Shown here: one piece after another, positions 34,888 to 46,297 of the stretch
Numbering within the stretch: position 1 is the first letter of the stretch
How the letters are laid out: every line of letters begins with the position of its first letter
Made by a program: the position numbers and the translations under genes
Assembly (NCBI GenBank): GCA_907165275.2
Contig: OU015652.1
Coordinates: forward strand, 4,231,001 to 4,295,000
Reading direction: 5' to 3'
Source: Zygaena filipendulae
Taxonomy: Eukaryota; Arthropoda; Insecta; Lepidoptera; Zygaenidae
Length of the DNA stretch: 64,000 nt
The notes under the pieces: model-generated
What the model saw: only the letters and a program-made list of their open reading frames with translations
Told to the model about the DNA's origin: nothing
The model's database searches: none

Positions 34888-34890
34888 TTA

Positions 34891-35371
34891 TATCCAATAG
34901 GAAAAGGTTTTGTTTATTTTATTGTGCCTAATTTATAAATGTCTACAACATTATTTATGTAAAATTATTAATTAAAACCTGGGGAAACAACGCACAAACC
35001 GACTCAACAGCGCAACAAAATGGACAACCGCGTTCACAATGATAAAGTATTCATCATTAAGTACCTAAGCTTATCTTGGATAAAAGCGACCATTAAAAAT
35101 TAACTGAGCAGGCCATAAAGCTTCCTAAATCCATGTTAGAATTTATCATGAGCTTTTAGCTTGAGTAATAAAAAGGTGAAGCATGATGTACCTGCTACGT
35201 ACAAAACCGAAGTCACTATCAAAAAAAAACATAATATTATCACTGTGTTTTGTCAGCATTCACTGAAACAATAAATAGGTATTAATTTTTAATCACTTTA
35301 ATTACCGAATAAATAAACTTTTTGAAATGACTTTTATAAATCTGACATTGACAATCGTAATTACAATTGGC
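34891..35371. other. Unassigned stretch
   Basis: AT-rich; no feature supported. Confidence 0.35.
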
Positions 35372-35640
35372 TACTTGACAAAAAATTTTTTTTTAGTCCG
35401 TCGTGTAGATTAGTAAAAAATATTGGACACGTATTTTTTCTTTTTTTACGTACTCAAAAAATAACAGAGATACATTGAGTTGAAATTTCGCGTGACGTCA
35501 CAATTCTGTGCGGTTTGTATGGCGCTTATAATGCGCTTTATCTATGTTCATTTTCATTAAATTGAAAAAGCAAAAAATACGTGTCTATTATTTTTTTATT
35601 TTCTAACTGACGGACTAATTAGAATTTTGATATTCATACC
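35372..35640 (+). mobile_element. TGACGTCA-carrying MITE, copy A
   Basis: Inner inverted block AGTCCGTCGTGTAGATTAGT..GGACACGTATTTTTTCTTTT, mirrored by AAAAAATACGTGTCTATTAT..CTAACTGACGGACT. TGACGTCA at 35493-35500. The outer ends are more degraded than in copies B and C. Confidence 0.65.
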
Positions 35641-37150
35641 TTGGAGAATACCCAATTGTGGAATCATAAAACCACTTAACTTGCACGTGAAGGTTAAGGT
35701 TTCAGATTACACAATAAAATTGTTAGGTACTGTAAGTTCTCTTAAATTGTTCTTCTACTGTATATCCGTACGAATTTTTTGAATTGTCTCATCAACTTTT
35801 TTCGTATTAAACGAAAATAGTAGGCATCTTTCACGTTGACTTGATGGGACCTGAGCCACATACATATTTTTTATTTACTAGCTCTCCGTTCCGTTTCTCT
35901 TTTATAAAAAGAATATTCATTATTAATATATTAATCATGAAATTACCGATAATTACGTATGTTTATCTTTTCTACTCTTTTGTCAACGATTTATTTGTGT
36001 TTCTTCCTTTATTACTTTTCATTTTAAATACATACACATTACATACAATAATTAATTAATTCTATATCAAAGAGATTACATTTGCTTCAAAGGAAAACAC
36101 GAGCTTCTCTACGTAGGTACCTAGCTGGCGCAGTGCTCAGGCAAATGGGCAATGACTTCATCCAGAGCAGTGCACCAGAAGATGCAACTGCGCTCAGCTT
36201 AGCTTGGTGCAGTTATATACTGAGGTGGAGTTATGTTTGCTTCACGTAGATGCTTTTGTAGTAATTCTAGATACATTTCACTTGGAGTGGGGTGTGTAGG
36301 TACCGTGTATTTAAATCAACATTCGACACCCGTTGTTAAAGCTGTTCAGATACATTTTACAAGATTTCATTCATTGGTGAAAATATTTTTTATTTCTTTT
36401 TATTTCATACAATGGTTTCAATTTCATTTTTTTTTGTTATTTTGAAAATGGCAGGTACAGGATAGTATTTTTTAATTTACTCTCTATAGTACACACCATG
36501 CCTATCATCTATTGTAGGAAAAAGGTTTCATAAATATTGTTTTGGAGATAATAAAGGGGATAGGTAGACCTACCTAATAGAACGCAGAAGGCGTTGATTG
36601 GGATTGTCCAACAGCTAAGTTACCTACGCATATAAAAATTGGCAACGTAACCAATGATATTTTAAGTATTAAAGCAAAACAACAAATTCACGCAATTCAC
36701 CTACAACTATATTCACCTGTAGGTAATTTCCGTCACACGCGTGTTTTGAAGGCCCTTAGAGATGTGTAATTAATCGCCACCCATTTGAAAAGTTCGATCT
36801 TCTTTTGACTTGGCGCGTACCTACGCTAAACTTTCATGATAAACTTTTCAGTAGGTATTGTACTGTAATTATGCGGGTCTACTTTATTGTTTAAGATCTG
36901 TTAGGATTTCTGTGACTACTGAATACGTGAAACTTTCACTGGCGTACCGTTGTGTGGGTTAGCTGAAGCTTTCAACAGCTCGTCTTTGTTACGTCTCGAT
37001 CTGAGTTTCAAGTTTCATGATACAATCTAGGACCCTTCGCCTATTACCTACTACTTACATATCTGCGTAGAACGACTTTTAGCACAGTAAATAAGTTTTA
37101 TTGTGGCGACGCGTCACGTTGTGATTTCTTGCACCATTCTGCTCATCATC
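35641..37150. other. Unassigned stretch
   Basis: Mostly AT-rich and unassigned, apart from the open segment 36052-36249 listed separately. Confidence 0.3.
36052..36249 (+). other. Coding-like segment with a BH3-like string, identity unknown
   Basis: Open from a TAA at 36049 to TAG at 36247-36249, with a GC-richer part at about 36115-36210. The translation includes RRYLAGAVLRQMGNDFIQSS and APEDATALSLAWC. The LRQMGNDF string resembles a BH3 helix (L..[I/M]G[D/N][E/D]F). There is no upstream ATG; an acceptor-like CCTAG precedes CTGGCG. Too short to assign; it may be an exon or chance. Confidence 0.2.
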
Positions 37151-37159
37151 TATAAACTA

Positions 37160-37456
37160 CATAATATTTATATAAATAAATCCCTATTTCGCTTGGTCAC
37201 GGCATCACGCGTGAACGGCTGGACCAAAATTCTTTTTTTGTTATGTTTGTTAATGTAAGGAGAAGAAGAATAAAAGAAATTTGAAGTTCCTGCGGGAATT
37301 CCCAAACTCACGCGGGTGAATCTCCGAAACGATTCGATCGATTTTGACTGGACTTTCACTGGTAATTATTTAATGTTTTAAAGAGTAAATTAGGCTACTT
37401 TGGAGTCCCTGCAGAATTCCAAAACTCACACGGCTGAAATCGCGGGGCACAGCTAG
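37160..37456 (+). mobile_element. Helitron-like 3' region, duplicated
   Basis: Two successive 3'-end blocks: GGAATTCCCAAACTCACGCG (about 37295) and AATTCCAAAACTCACACGGC, ending GCGGGGCACAG plus CTAG (37453-37456). Confidence 0.6.
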
Positions 37457-37458
37457 TC

Positions 37459-37610
37459 CTATTATAAATGCAAATATGAGTTTGTTTGTTTATTACGCTT
37501 TTACAGCATAACTATCCAACCGATCACCATGAAATTTCGCATATACACTTTTTCAGAGGTACCTGCTTACTTTTACCCTGGTATTCCCGCGGGACTATAG
37601 AAATAGATGG
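37459..37610 (+). repeat. Helitron-like element, 5' part
   Basis: TATTATAAATGCAAATATGA, TGTTTATTACGCTTTTACAG, CCGATCACCATGAAATTTCG and a TTCCCGCGGGA block. It is adjacent to the previous CTAG end; its own terminal hairpin is lost. Confidence 0.55.
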
Positions 37611-37904
37611 AGAATATCATAGAACTAGATTTCCCCCGGCTCACCTGAAGGTCAAGGAACGCTGAACATAAACCGGTGGAATTTATTTCGCGATTAATGT
37701 ACATTCATACCTGAGGAAAGCATGAATGATAAATGAGAGCGGGAGTAGATGAGCTCTAACTCGACGCTCCCGCTCGCCCCGGCCCCGGCTCGGACGGGAA
37801 ACATGAAATAATAATCACTATTAGATTCGTACCTCGATTTGTTTGTGTACACTGGACTCCAGAGGTGAGGGTCGTGGGAACTGGCTGGAATCCCGTGAAG
37901 ATTC

Positions 37905-38060
37905 TTGACTTTTGTCCGGTGTGGTGGTGAGTTAACCTGACTGCGACGCCAAGTGTCGTAGATTCGATCCCCACATCGAAGCAAACGTTTAAGTGAAGAA
38001 TATTGGTGTTTACCCTGATTCTGGAATATATAACTGGAAGGGCGGATATGGTCACTAAAA
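37905..38060 (+). mobile_element. tRNA-derived SINE remnant, second type
   Basis: TGGTGGTGAGTTAACC, then a B-box-like GATTCGATCCCCACATCG, GAAGCAAACGTTTAAGTG and GTTTACCCTGATTCTGGAAT, a layout I recall from lepidopteran tRNA-type SINEs. The A box is weak. Minus frames at 37694-38055 are shadows. Confidence 0.45.
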
Positions 38061-38820
38061 AATTGTGGCGCCTTTACAAATCGAAAGGTTTATGAGTTTG
38101 ATTATCGATGGAAGCTGAATTTCTATGATAAACACAAGGTTCTACTCCGATTCTGAGGTTATAATTTATAGTGAACCTATAGAGAGAGATTTGCTTGGTT
38201 TCCACGATACGAGCTTGTGCTTGTTTGGATCGAGTATAGATCTGTGTGTTGTGAAATTTAACAAGTATCTACTATCTTAAAACGAGCCATTCTTGTATAT
38301 ATAATCTATATAGGTATATATAATCTGAATCTCGGAAACGGCTCCAACGATTTTCATGAAATTTGGTATGTAGGGGATTTCGATTAATCGACTAGGTTTC
38401 ATTTTTAGAAAACGTCGTTTTATCCGTGTTTTCAGGCAATGAAAAATGAGTGTTTGTTTTTCTACGTAAGACCAGATGGCGCTATACACAACGAGCGAAG
38501 CTCCGTGACCCAGATATTTTATGATTGCAGAGACAATACACACATTGCACAAAATTAATTAAAAAACATTAGCTATATCTTTTATAAAATTGTATGGTTA
38601 TTAAAATATAATAACTATGCTAGCTCGAGCTTTTGTAGTCCACTGTACTACGTATAGTTAGGTGTAATTTATTTTTGCGGCTCCTCGTAAAACGTATCCC
38701 GAGCCAAGACTGTAAAATTGAAATTGTAAGACTGTAAAATTTTCAGCGGGCACAAAAGTAATTATTATTACCTGTAAAACATAGATCGCGCACAAAGTGG
38801 TAGAATTTGGAAACGACAAG
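38061..38820. other. Unassigned stretch
   Basis: No gene recognised. A CAGATGGCGCT motif lies near 38474. Confidence 0.3.
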
Positions 38821-38824
38821 CCTT

Positions 38825-38975
38825 ACTGTGCAAGATAAACAGATTATAGATTAAAAGATACACGAATCACTCTATCTATTGGTGAAAATCGCATGAAAAT
38901 CTGTTTAATATTTTTGAGTTTATCCCAAACAGACGGACAGCCGCGGTGGAGGACTTTGTTTTATAATATGTAGTG
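38825..38975 (-). repeat. Family-3 Helitron-like 5' part
   Basis: CACTCTATCTATTGGTGAAA, GTTTATCCCAAACAGACGGA and GGACTTTGTTTTATAATATG: the family-3 start read in reverse, with no hairpin end. Confidence 0.55.
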
Positions 38976-39149
38976 GCATACGTTTCCGACACCGTCAGTG
39001 CCCATGGAAATCACATAAAAATTAAGAAAACGTTCAGAAAACTATAGAGTCCAGTGACTTCAATCTTCAATTCTTCAAGCCAGGTTTTCTTCAAATTAAA
39101 ATAACACGAAATCGCAAAATTCAAATCAATACATATCCTATTTCTTATA

Positions 39150-39336
39150 GGTACATATATAAAAATAAATTGCTGTTCGTTTGTCTCGCCAAAACTCGAG
39201 AATGACCGATTTGGCTAATTTTGATCTTGAAATATTTGTAGAAGTTCGGGGAAGGTTTACAAAGTAAATTAGGCTACTTTGGAGTTCCTTCGGAAATTCT
39301 GAAATTCACGCGGGTGAAACTGCGGGGCACAACTAA
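39150..39336 (+). repeat. Helitron-like element, decayed
   Basis: AATTGCTGTTCGTTTGTCTC, then GGAGTTCCTTCGGAAATTCT, ACGCGGGTGAAACTGCGGGG and CTAA in place of CTAG. Confidence 0.55.
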
Positions 39337-40260
39337 ATATTTTTATCTAGTCATTTAATAGGAATAACTCGGGGCTAACAGTTTGGTAAGTACCTATGGT
39401 TTGATTCAAAATTCCGTTCGAAGTTGAAGCACAAAACTAATCGACCTATACCTAGGTATACCTTCGGCTTCGGTGACGCGTGGCACGAATACTATTCACC
39501 GTAATCAGGCTTTTTAGCCTTACTTTAAATGGTTTCACTCTGCTTGCATTCTCTATCTTTATGTGTCTGTTAATTATATGGTTATAAGTATACTTATTTA
39601 TTAGATTAACCAGAACAAAAAAGGAAAGAAAGCGACGAACAGTGACCTCTATAAGACTAATTTTCCTAAAGGAGATGTCATGAGATTAGAGAGCTTAAAA
39701 GTTTTTGTAATTGGATGGCACTATGATGGCTCCTCTGCGATATAGCGACCGTTCGGAGGAAAATTGTAATTTGTTTCGGCACCAACTTGTGTAATAGCCG
39801 GTGAAATTTAAACTGTTGGTACGAGTTTAGTGTTAAGTGAGTGCATGCATGTAAAAATTATTATCGTTTCATCATACCGCTATATGTATACAACGTGTTA
39901 ACGAATTAACCAAAAACCTGATACACTCCATTTAGAAAAATGAACAATAATGTGACTAAAATATAAATTATGTCGAAAAAATTTATAGTTTAAAAGTTAT
40001 TCAACATTAGTTTGGAGGTGACCTATCCACGAAATTTCCAGCACTACGCCCGCACCTACGTGTCAACGTTCGATTTAATTTTTTTTGTCTACGGGTGGCG
40101 TACGCGCCAAATATTTTATTAGAAATCATTTAGACATGGACTAGTAAAAATGAAAAAATATAACCTATATCAAAACATGGTGCAATCGATTCGGAAGTCG
40201 ATTCTGAGCAATCTACCTTCTAGTTTTCAGTTAAATCATTAACACGTTGTATATTAACCG
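39337..40260. other. Unassigned stretch
   Basis: No gene or repeat recognised. Confidence 0.35.
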
Positions 40261-41450
40261 CTAACTATTTATTTATTTATTTATAGCTTTACAGTAGAGT
40301 TGACCAAAGCGTTATGAAGTATGTAGTTCGTTAAATTAAAACTATAAATTAATATAGTCAACAATCAGTAAATATAGTGTAACTTGTTTTTGGTGTACAA
40401 TAAAGTGTTATCTATCTATCTATTTATCTATAGTAATTAACAATCAGTAAATTAATATAGTCATTATAGCATTAATACTGGCATTATTACATCATATTAT
40501 ATGGTATGGTACTACAATAATTATGCAGTCTTTACATTATTAGGTACAGTATGTCAAATTTACATAGTTACAAGTCAATAATAATATGTCAAATTTATTT
40601 AATTATTTATGATCATGTTATGGTGGTGCTCCTCGCATACCTCACCTCACATACTCTGTTGCATTCCTTCATCAGACATCCAATCCCAGTCACAAACAGG
40701 TCACAGTGCGGTGCCGCTTCCAGCACCGCATCGATGAGGGTGCACGCGCGCGCCTCCGGCGCCTGCCGCCTCGCCACCGTGCGCGCCCGCTCCTGGGTAC
40801 CGAGTCCGCATGTTAGCTTGGGTTAGCACATTGGGTACAGACAGTCGCATAAACACTTGAACTAGCTCTGTGCAATCTATTCGGTCTCTTGTGAGATTAA
40901 TTACGAATTTAGCTAACGCCACACTTCTTCTCACTTCTAACGTTTGATATACAAGCTGCCCGGTGAGGAAGAGGGTAGGGTACATGAACGGGTAGCGGTC
41001 GAACGACTTCCTGTAGAGCGCACGCAAGAACTGCTTTTGCACACGCTCCAACAGGAGTACATATTTATCTTCGTGCGGGTTCCAGACCACCGAGCTGGTC
41101 TCCAGCACGCTCCTCACCAGCGCGTTGTACAAACCCGAGGCAGCGGCGGGTCGCATCGGCCACGTGCTGCACGTGCGCGTGGAACGTCAGTGCTGCAGTG
41201 CTGGGTCGAACAGCACGCCGAGATCACGCACCTGCTGCACTCGCGACACAGTTGCGCCACCTATCGCATATTTGAAACGTAAACGAGTATTCGATCGAGT
41301 GAACGTCATGGTTTCACATTTGGAAGGATTGAACAACAATTTATTCCTAATACTCCAGCCATGAACTGCATCGAGATCGTTCTGCAGTGCATTACAATCG
41401 CATTTAAATTCACAAGTCTTATATAACTTGACATCATCCGCGAACATTCA
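40260..41450 (-). pseudogene. Jockey-superfamily (Jockey/CR1-like) reverse transcriptase relic
   Basis: On minus, 41447-41187 reads FADDVKLYKT (catalytic FADD near 41442), then WSIRNKLLFNPSKCETMTFT and VRDLGVLFDPALQH. A frame change leads to 41156-40701 with LYNALVRSVLETSSVVWNPH, VQKQFLRALYRK, TLEVRRSVALAKFVINL and DCTELV: the RT C-terminal region of Jockey/CR1-type non-LTR elements. 5'-truncated just upstream of FADD, with at least one frameshift. A possible AAATA-repeat tail lies at about 40267-40285. Plus frames over the same DNA are shadows. Confidence 0.8.
40372..40433 (+). mobile_element. Very short LINE 3' end with (ATCT)n tail
   Basis: TTGGTGTACAATAAAGTGTT followed by ATCT repeats: the same 3' end as at 28490-28560, here only about 60 bp. 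Similar sequences on both sides (AACAATCAGTAAAT) look like a target duplication. Confidence 0.55.
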
Positions 41451-42108
41451 AATAGAGGAATTCGTTACCACGTCGGGGAGTCGTATTTAGTGCCAAGCTC
41501 GAGCCTTTTTTTTACATTTGAACTTCAAATCTCTCATTTTTGCTTATGGATTGCCTTTCAAGCGTCGACATCTTTTTATGATCGTTGGCACTTTAAAAGA
41601 ACTTATAACCCGTGATGTCGCCTTATAACGCTATAGGTAAGCTCATAAATACTTATTCTTTCTAAAAACGTAATTACTACGCTTAGGTACATGATAAAGC
41701 GACCTCTCACACAATAGAACCGGGGTCAGTAAATAATGTGGAAGTGCGTTGCAATTTATTTTTATTTATGTCTTTCATTTATCTCTCCAAACGATTCTTG
41801 GTACATTTGGTGGCTCAGTGATTTGTAAACGAAATACTGCCTATATAGGTAGTAATTGTTATTGTATTGTTACGCTTCATAAATGATAGTAGGTATTCAT
41901 AGATTGAACGAATAAAACTAATCTTTATGAAATACATATAATCAAAATGTAAATAATAGAAAAACTGCACACTGCACAGGCCTCAATGTTTACCTACCTA
42001 GCCTGTGCGAGCGACGTTGAAAGGTAGTTCTATAGGGTGCGCAATTGCATCTCTGCGTGCGCTGGTTACCTACTACTGTTCTATGCCGATTATTTTATTT
42101 TCGTAAAT
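41451..42108. other. Unassigned stretch
   Basis: No feature supported. Confidence 0.35.
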
Positions 42109-42344
42109 GGACGCAGATAAGCAATAACATGTTAACCCACAAAACAAAGTTATTGATTCAGAACGATTTATTGAGAGTTAGAGAACGTTTTTTTAATTAT
42201 ATGTTTACCTTATTACATTGTGTAAATATGTAACTAAATATTGAACATAAAAATGTTGAAACAAAATGGCGCTATAATTTTAAAACTTTAATTTACTCAA
42301 AATTTCTCCAGTGTGGGTTAACACACTATTGCTTATCTATGTCC
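42109..42344. mobile_element. MITE with GGAC..AGATAAGCAATA ends, copy 1
   Basis: GGACGCAGATAAGCAATAAC..GTTAACCCACA is mirrored by GTGTGGGTTAACACACTATTGC..ATGTCC. Flanked by AAAT on both sides. The inside is unrelated AT-rich sequence; the frame at 42045-42233 is chance. Confidence 0.7.
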
Positions 42345-42763
42345 AAATAATTGTTATTTTCACCGTAAAAACTGGCTCCAGTTACACTTAACAAAAATAA
42401 TATATAGATAAATAAAACTGAAATCAATTCGTCAATATCTTCAGATATCTAATTTAATGATACAGCAGACGTCTGGCACATAAAGTGTATAATGTAGCAT
42501 AATACCTATAACACTGAGTCCAATAGCAATATGGAATGACCGGTGTTTACCGTCGCAGTTTAATTAATGCGTATACTGTATAGCGCTTGCTCATTAGTTA
42601 CAGGCTGCCTGAACTCGTTAGTGTGTAGTCTAAACGTCAACTGATAATAGAAACGGTGTAAACAAGACATGATTTCATTAATTACATATACTGCGTGTAA
42701 GGTTGAATGAGGAAATTATTCAAAACTTCGATAACTTATGCCTAAAATAACACAGAAAATTCG

Positions 42764-42955
42764 TACATATTATAAAACAAAGTCCTCCGCCGCGTCTGTC
42801 TGTCTGTTCGCGATAAACTCAAAAATTATTGAGCGTGTTTTTGTGCGGAAAAAGTACTTTGTTGCGCTTTAACGCGTTAACGACTCAACCGATCACCACG
42901 AAATTTTGCATATCTATACACGTCGTACAGAGAAGGATACACACAAGGGTGAATG
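42764..42955 (+). repeat. Family-3 Helitron-like 5' part, fused to another type
   Basis: ATATTATAAAACAAAGTCCT, CCGCCGCGTCTGTCTGTCTG, then a block (ACCGATCACCACGAAATTTT) otherwise seen in other Helitron-like copies such as 37459-37610. The hairpin end is missing. Confidence 0.55.
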
Positions 42956-43379
42956 ACTTTTACATTTGATTTGTGGGTGCGCCAGCGGCAATATCAAGGA
43001 AAAGAGCATTGGATGAATTGCGTTGTTTAACCATTTTTGGTTTTGGTACACGCTGAAATTTCTGTATTGAAATTTACTATGGACGCATTTTAGAGCTCGT
43101 CTTTACTAACACTAGGTATTGAGAATTTCGCTATGGCAATGTAGAATAGAATAGAATAAAATTTATTTTTGCACAACTCACAAGAATAATAAACAAACAT
43201 TAAAGAAGTACCTAATCTAAACCTGTCTGTCATTTCCATAGTAAAATTCTCAATAGTGCACTTAAGACGGGCACTAAAATGCTTCCATATTAAATTTCAA
43301 TACGATAATTTCACCGTGTATGAGATAAGAATCGGATACTAACGACCCTCTTTCAATAACTCTCACGTCTAAGCTTACA

Positions 43380-43512
43380 CCCTGTATATAAAAATCAATT
43401 GTCGTAAAAAACTCGAAAATGTTTTTATTTGCTGTGTCCTTAATCGTCAGTACAATTTCTGTGGGAATTTCGACTCACTCACTCATGCGGGTGAATCCGC
43501 GAGCACCGCTAT
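43380..43512 (+). repeat. Helitron-like 3' fragment
   Basis: TGTGGGAATTTCGACTCACT, CATGCGGGTGAATCCGCGAG and CACCGCTATT. Confidence 0.5.
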
Positions 43513-43591
43513 TTTTTTTTTTCAATAATTATAGATACCAATACGTATTAGATGGCAGATGTTTTTCTGCTGACTTTTGACAACGTGTAGT

Positions 43592-43963
43592 CTAAGATCT
43601 TCCGATCGACAAAAAATCAACTTGTTTTAAGTTCATCATAATAAAATCGATCACGATAAAAAAAAACTCCATCGTGTCTTCGAACGAATTGCGAAATAAA
43701 AAGTTCCAAAATGTATTAAAAAAAGACGAAGCTAATATCGTCTTGACCCAAATAGTAGGTGGTTCATGCAAAGCTTCTTTCAGGTTCAACGACCTATGGC
43801 TTCGTGAAGACATTTCGTCTTCTGTTGTCGTTAGATCCGCAGAGACTTCCCTAAATATAAAAGAATTCCTCGGCAATAACTCGAGTCGTGGTGCGATTGG
43901 AATTTCATTATCCTTTTTCTTTCTTTTGTTAATATTATAGGCGTAACTTTTGGAATCAAGCAC
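43592..43963 (-). CDS. Hypothetical 123-residue ORF
   Basis: Open on minus to TAG. The protein has a Lys-rich start, an acidic/Ser stretch (SADLTTTEDEMSSRSHRSLN), then KEALHEPPTIWVKTILASSF and a hydrophobic C-terminus. Composition up to about residue 95 looks coding; the end is AT-rich. No family recognised. The antisense frame at 43674-43940 is less protein-like. Could be an exon of an unseen gene. Confidence 0.25.
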   Translation of the reverse strand: MLDSKSYAYNINKRKKKDNEIPIAPRLELLPRNSFIFREVSADLTTTEDEMSSRSHRSLNLKEALHEPPTIWVKTILASSFFNTFWNFLFRNSFEDTMEFFFIVIDFIMMNLKQVDFLSIGRS

Positions 43964-44292
43964 TTACAACTTTCTCTATAGGTATTGCAAATAGGTATGA
44001 GGTTTTTCTTTACTGTAACACATTTTTTGTATGAATCTATGGTACCTATCACTTTGAATACCTTTCCAGCAAAAATGTGTCTTCCCTTTCATTCAATTGA
44101 TATTTATTTCTTAGTAAAGAAAAAGAGAAACCGTTTTTTATATTGTTTGCAGGAGTTTCTTAAAAAACCTACTTATGTAGGTACCTATATATTTTTGACT
44201 TTTGCCACGCGGCAAAAACCGGCCGTCTAAATGGAAATTCGGCTAGGTCTTGTCTAGGTAGCTTGGTGAGGCGATTTGTGAGTGATTTACAA

Positions 44293-44322
44293 GGGTCGAC
44301 TATCCGCACGGCTAGTCGACCC
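44293..44322. repeat. Perfect 10-bp-stem hairpin
   Basis: GGGTCGACTA, 10-nt loop, TAGTCGACCC; weaker pairing extends to TTTAC/GTAAA. Confidence 0.6.
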
Positions 44323-44373
44323 GTGTAAACCCCTCTTTACTGAATTTTCGTGTGCGATTTGAGCTTTGCGTAC

Positions 44374-44441
44374 GAAAACCATCCGGCGACACCATTGATA
44401 TATTAAAAAATATATCAATGGGCGACGCTGATGGTTTTCAC
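44374..44441. repeat. Short inverted-repeat (MITE remnant)
   Basis: GAAAACCATC and CCATTGATATATT mirrored by ATATATCAATGG and GATGGTTTTC; about 68 bp. Confidence 0.55.
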
Positions 44442-44483
44442 CTGTTTTCCAACCAGAGTAAGTCCATTCTACTACTGGATTTT

Positions 44484-44718
44484 GACGCAGATAAGCAATA
44501 ACATGTTAACCCACAAAATTAAGTTGTTGATTCAGAACCATTTATTGAGAGTTAGGGAACGTTTTTTAATTATGTGTTTACCTTATAACATTGCTTAAAT
44601 ATGTAACTAAATATTGAACATAAAAAATGATGACACAAAATGGCGCTCCTACTTTTAAAACACGATTTACTCAAAATTTCTCCAGTGTGGGTTAACACAC
44701 TATTGCTTATCTATGTCC
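44484..44718. mobile_element. MITE with AGATAAGCAATA ends, copy 2
   Basis: Same element and orientation as 42109-42344, about 90% alike by eye. ATTT occurs on both flanks. Confidence 0.7.
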
Positions 44719-45406
44719 ATTTATAAGTTCAGTGGCTGAAATAGTCAACATAGTCGTCTAAAACTACAGTCGGACAAATCATTTTTCACAAATCGTTCCA
44801 TTGGGTCACCACAGCACAGAATAGGCTATATAACCGTCAATAGAGCAGCAATTTACGGAGCACCATAACTTTTGTGACATCCGCGACAATACCGCGATTT
44901 ATAACTAGGATTAGTTCTGGGCCCGTCGCCATATTTATCTCAATTCTGTACTTAGAGGCATTATTTTATAGAACCTTTTTTTTTTCAAGCGAAGAACTTT
45001 TTATAATATTTATGTTTGTCGGTTTGTTTGACCCTCCATCACAGAAATCTATCTAACTAAGCGGGGATGAAATGTTTCGAACACAAAAATCTTATTAATT
45101 GTATGTTGATAAAATGATATGAAATAATTTTAAAAACACTCATCAAGTAGCACCTATTAATTTCATAAGAGAACCCAAGTAGATACCTACACTAAGTATA
45201 TACCTTTACAAGTTAAGTATTAGCCAAGTGCTAGCTACCACCTGTGATAGAAGTATTTACATAGGCTTGTAGACATACGTTTCAAATATTAATCTAGTCA
45301 GAGTACCACGGCTGCTCTAAAGAAAAACAAAGTAACTGACATTTTATTTGAGATGAGTTTTTTTTGGCGTTTTTCACGCGTAACGGACTAGATAACGCGT
45401 ACTCAC
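44719..45406. other. Unassigned stretch
   Basis: No feature supported; the frame at 44874-45056 is not protein-like. Confidence 0.3.
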
Positions 45407-45666
45407 AACCATCAAAAAGGCTTTAGTCTAAAAGAAATTAAAATTAGGAAAATCGTTAACTATGGAAGAGTTGTTTTAATTTTAAATAAAGCGATTTCCG
45501 GTTATTTTCTCCTCCTGTTAAATTTATTCTGCTGCAACAACCATCAAAACGGCTTTAGTCTTAGAGAAATTAAAATTAGGAAAATCGTTAAACTATGGAA
45601 GGTGTGTTTTAAATAAAGCGATTTCCAGGTTTTTACTCCTCCTGTAAAATTTATTCCGCTGCAATT
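45407..45666 (+). repeat. 132-bp tandem duplication
   Basis: AACCATCAAAAAGGCTTTAG (45407) recurs as AACCATCAAAACGGCTTTAG (45539). Both units run through AAGCGATTTCC and CTCCTCCTG to TTCCGCTGCAA-like ends, with several substitutions and a short deletion in unit 2. Confidence 0.75.
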
Positions 45667-45948
45667 ACTTTGTTTTACCGTATGGCAGCCAACCAGCTTC
45701 GTTGTGGGTTGGCTGTGTATTATCTCTCACCGTTGTACGTACACAGGTAAAGTATGTAGGTATGTATGGAGGTATGATTTTTAATACAACCTTGTTTGGG
45801 CTCCGAATCGTCTAGAGGCAAACCCCGATCACTAAGAAATCAAATGGAAAATATTATTATATCAATTTCAGCAGTTTCTATGTAGGTACTTAGTTGTATC
45901 TTTCAATAAATAAAACAGATCATTGTAATATGAATAGGGATGTTGACT

Positions 45949-46258
45949 ACTATTGAAAATCAAAATTCTAATTAGTCCGTCAGTTAGAAAATAAAAAAAA
46001 CAATAGACACGTATTTTTTGCTTTTTTAAATAAATTAAAATATACAGAGATAAAGCGCATTAAAGTTTAGGATGAGGAGGTCGTGACGTCACTGACCACA
46101 AAACCGCCATACAAACTGTCAGAATAGTGACGTTACGCAAAATTTTAACTCAATATATCGCCGTTATTTTTTGATTACGTAAAAAAAGAAAAAATACGTG
46201 TCCAATATTTTTTAATAATCTACAAGACGGACTAAAATCAAAAATTTGTCAACATGCC
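45949..46258 (-). mobile_element. TGACGTCA-carrying MITE, copy B
   Basis: Outer ends GGATGTTGACTAC and GTCAACATGCCC; inner TTAGTCCGTC../..GACGGACTAA. TGACGTCA at 46084-46091, and a one-mismatch copy near 46126. Inverted relative to copy C. Confidence 0.75.
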
Positions 46259-46297
46259 CATTGTATATCCCTACTCTAATTGAAATTTCTCTCTTAT

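Noticed and set aside
37694..38055. 96- and 99-codon minus ORFs
   Set aside because: They overlap a tRNA-type SINE remnant; no domain.
40944..41364. Plus-strand ORFs of 79-112 codons
   Set aside because: Antisense of the Jockey-like RT relic.
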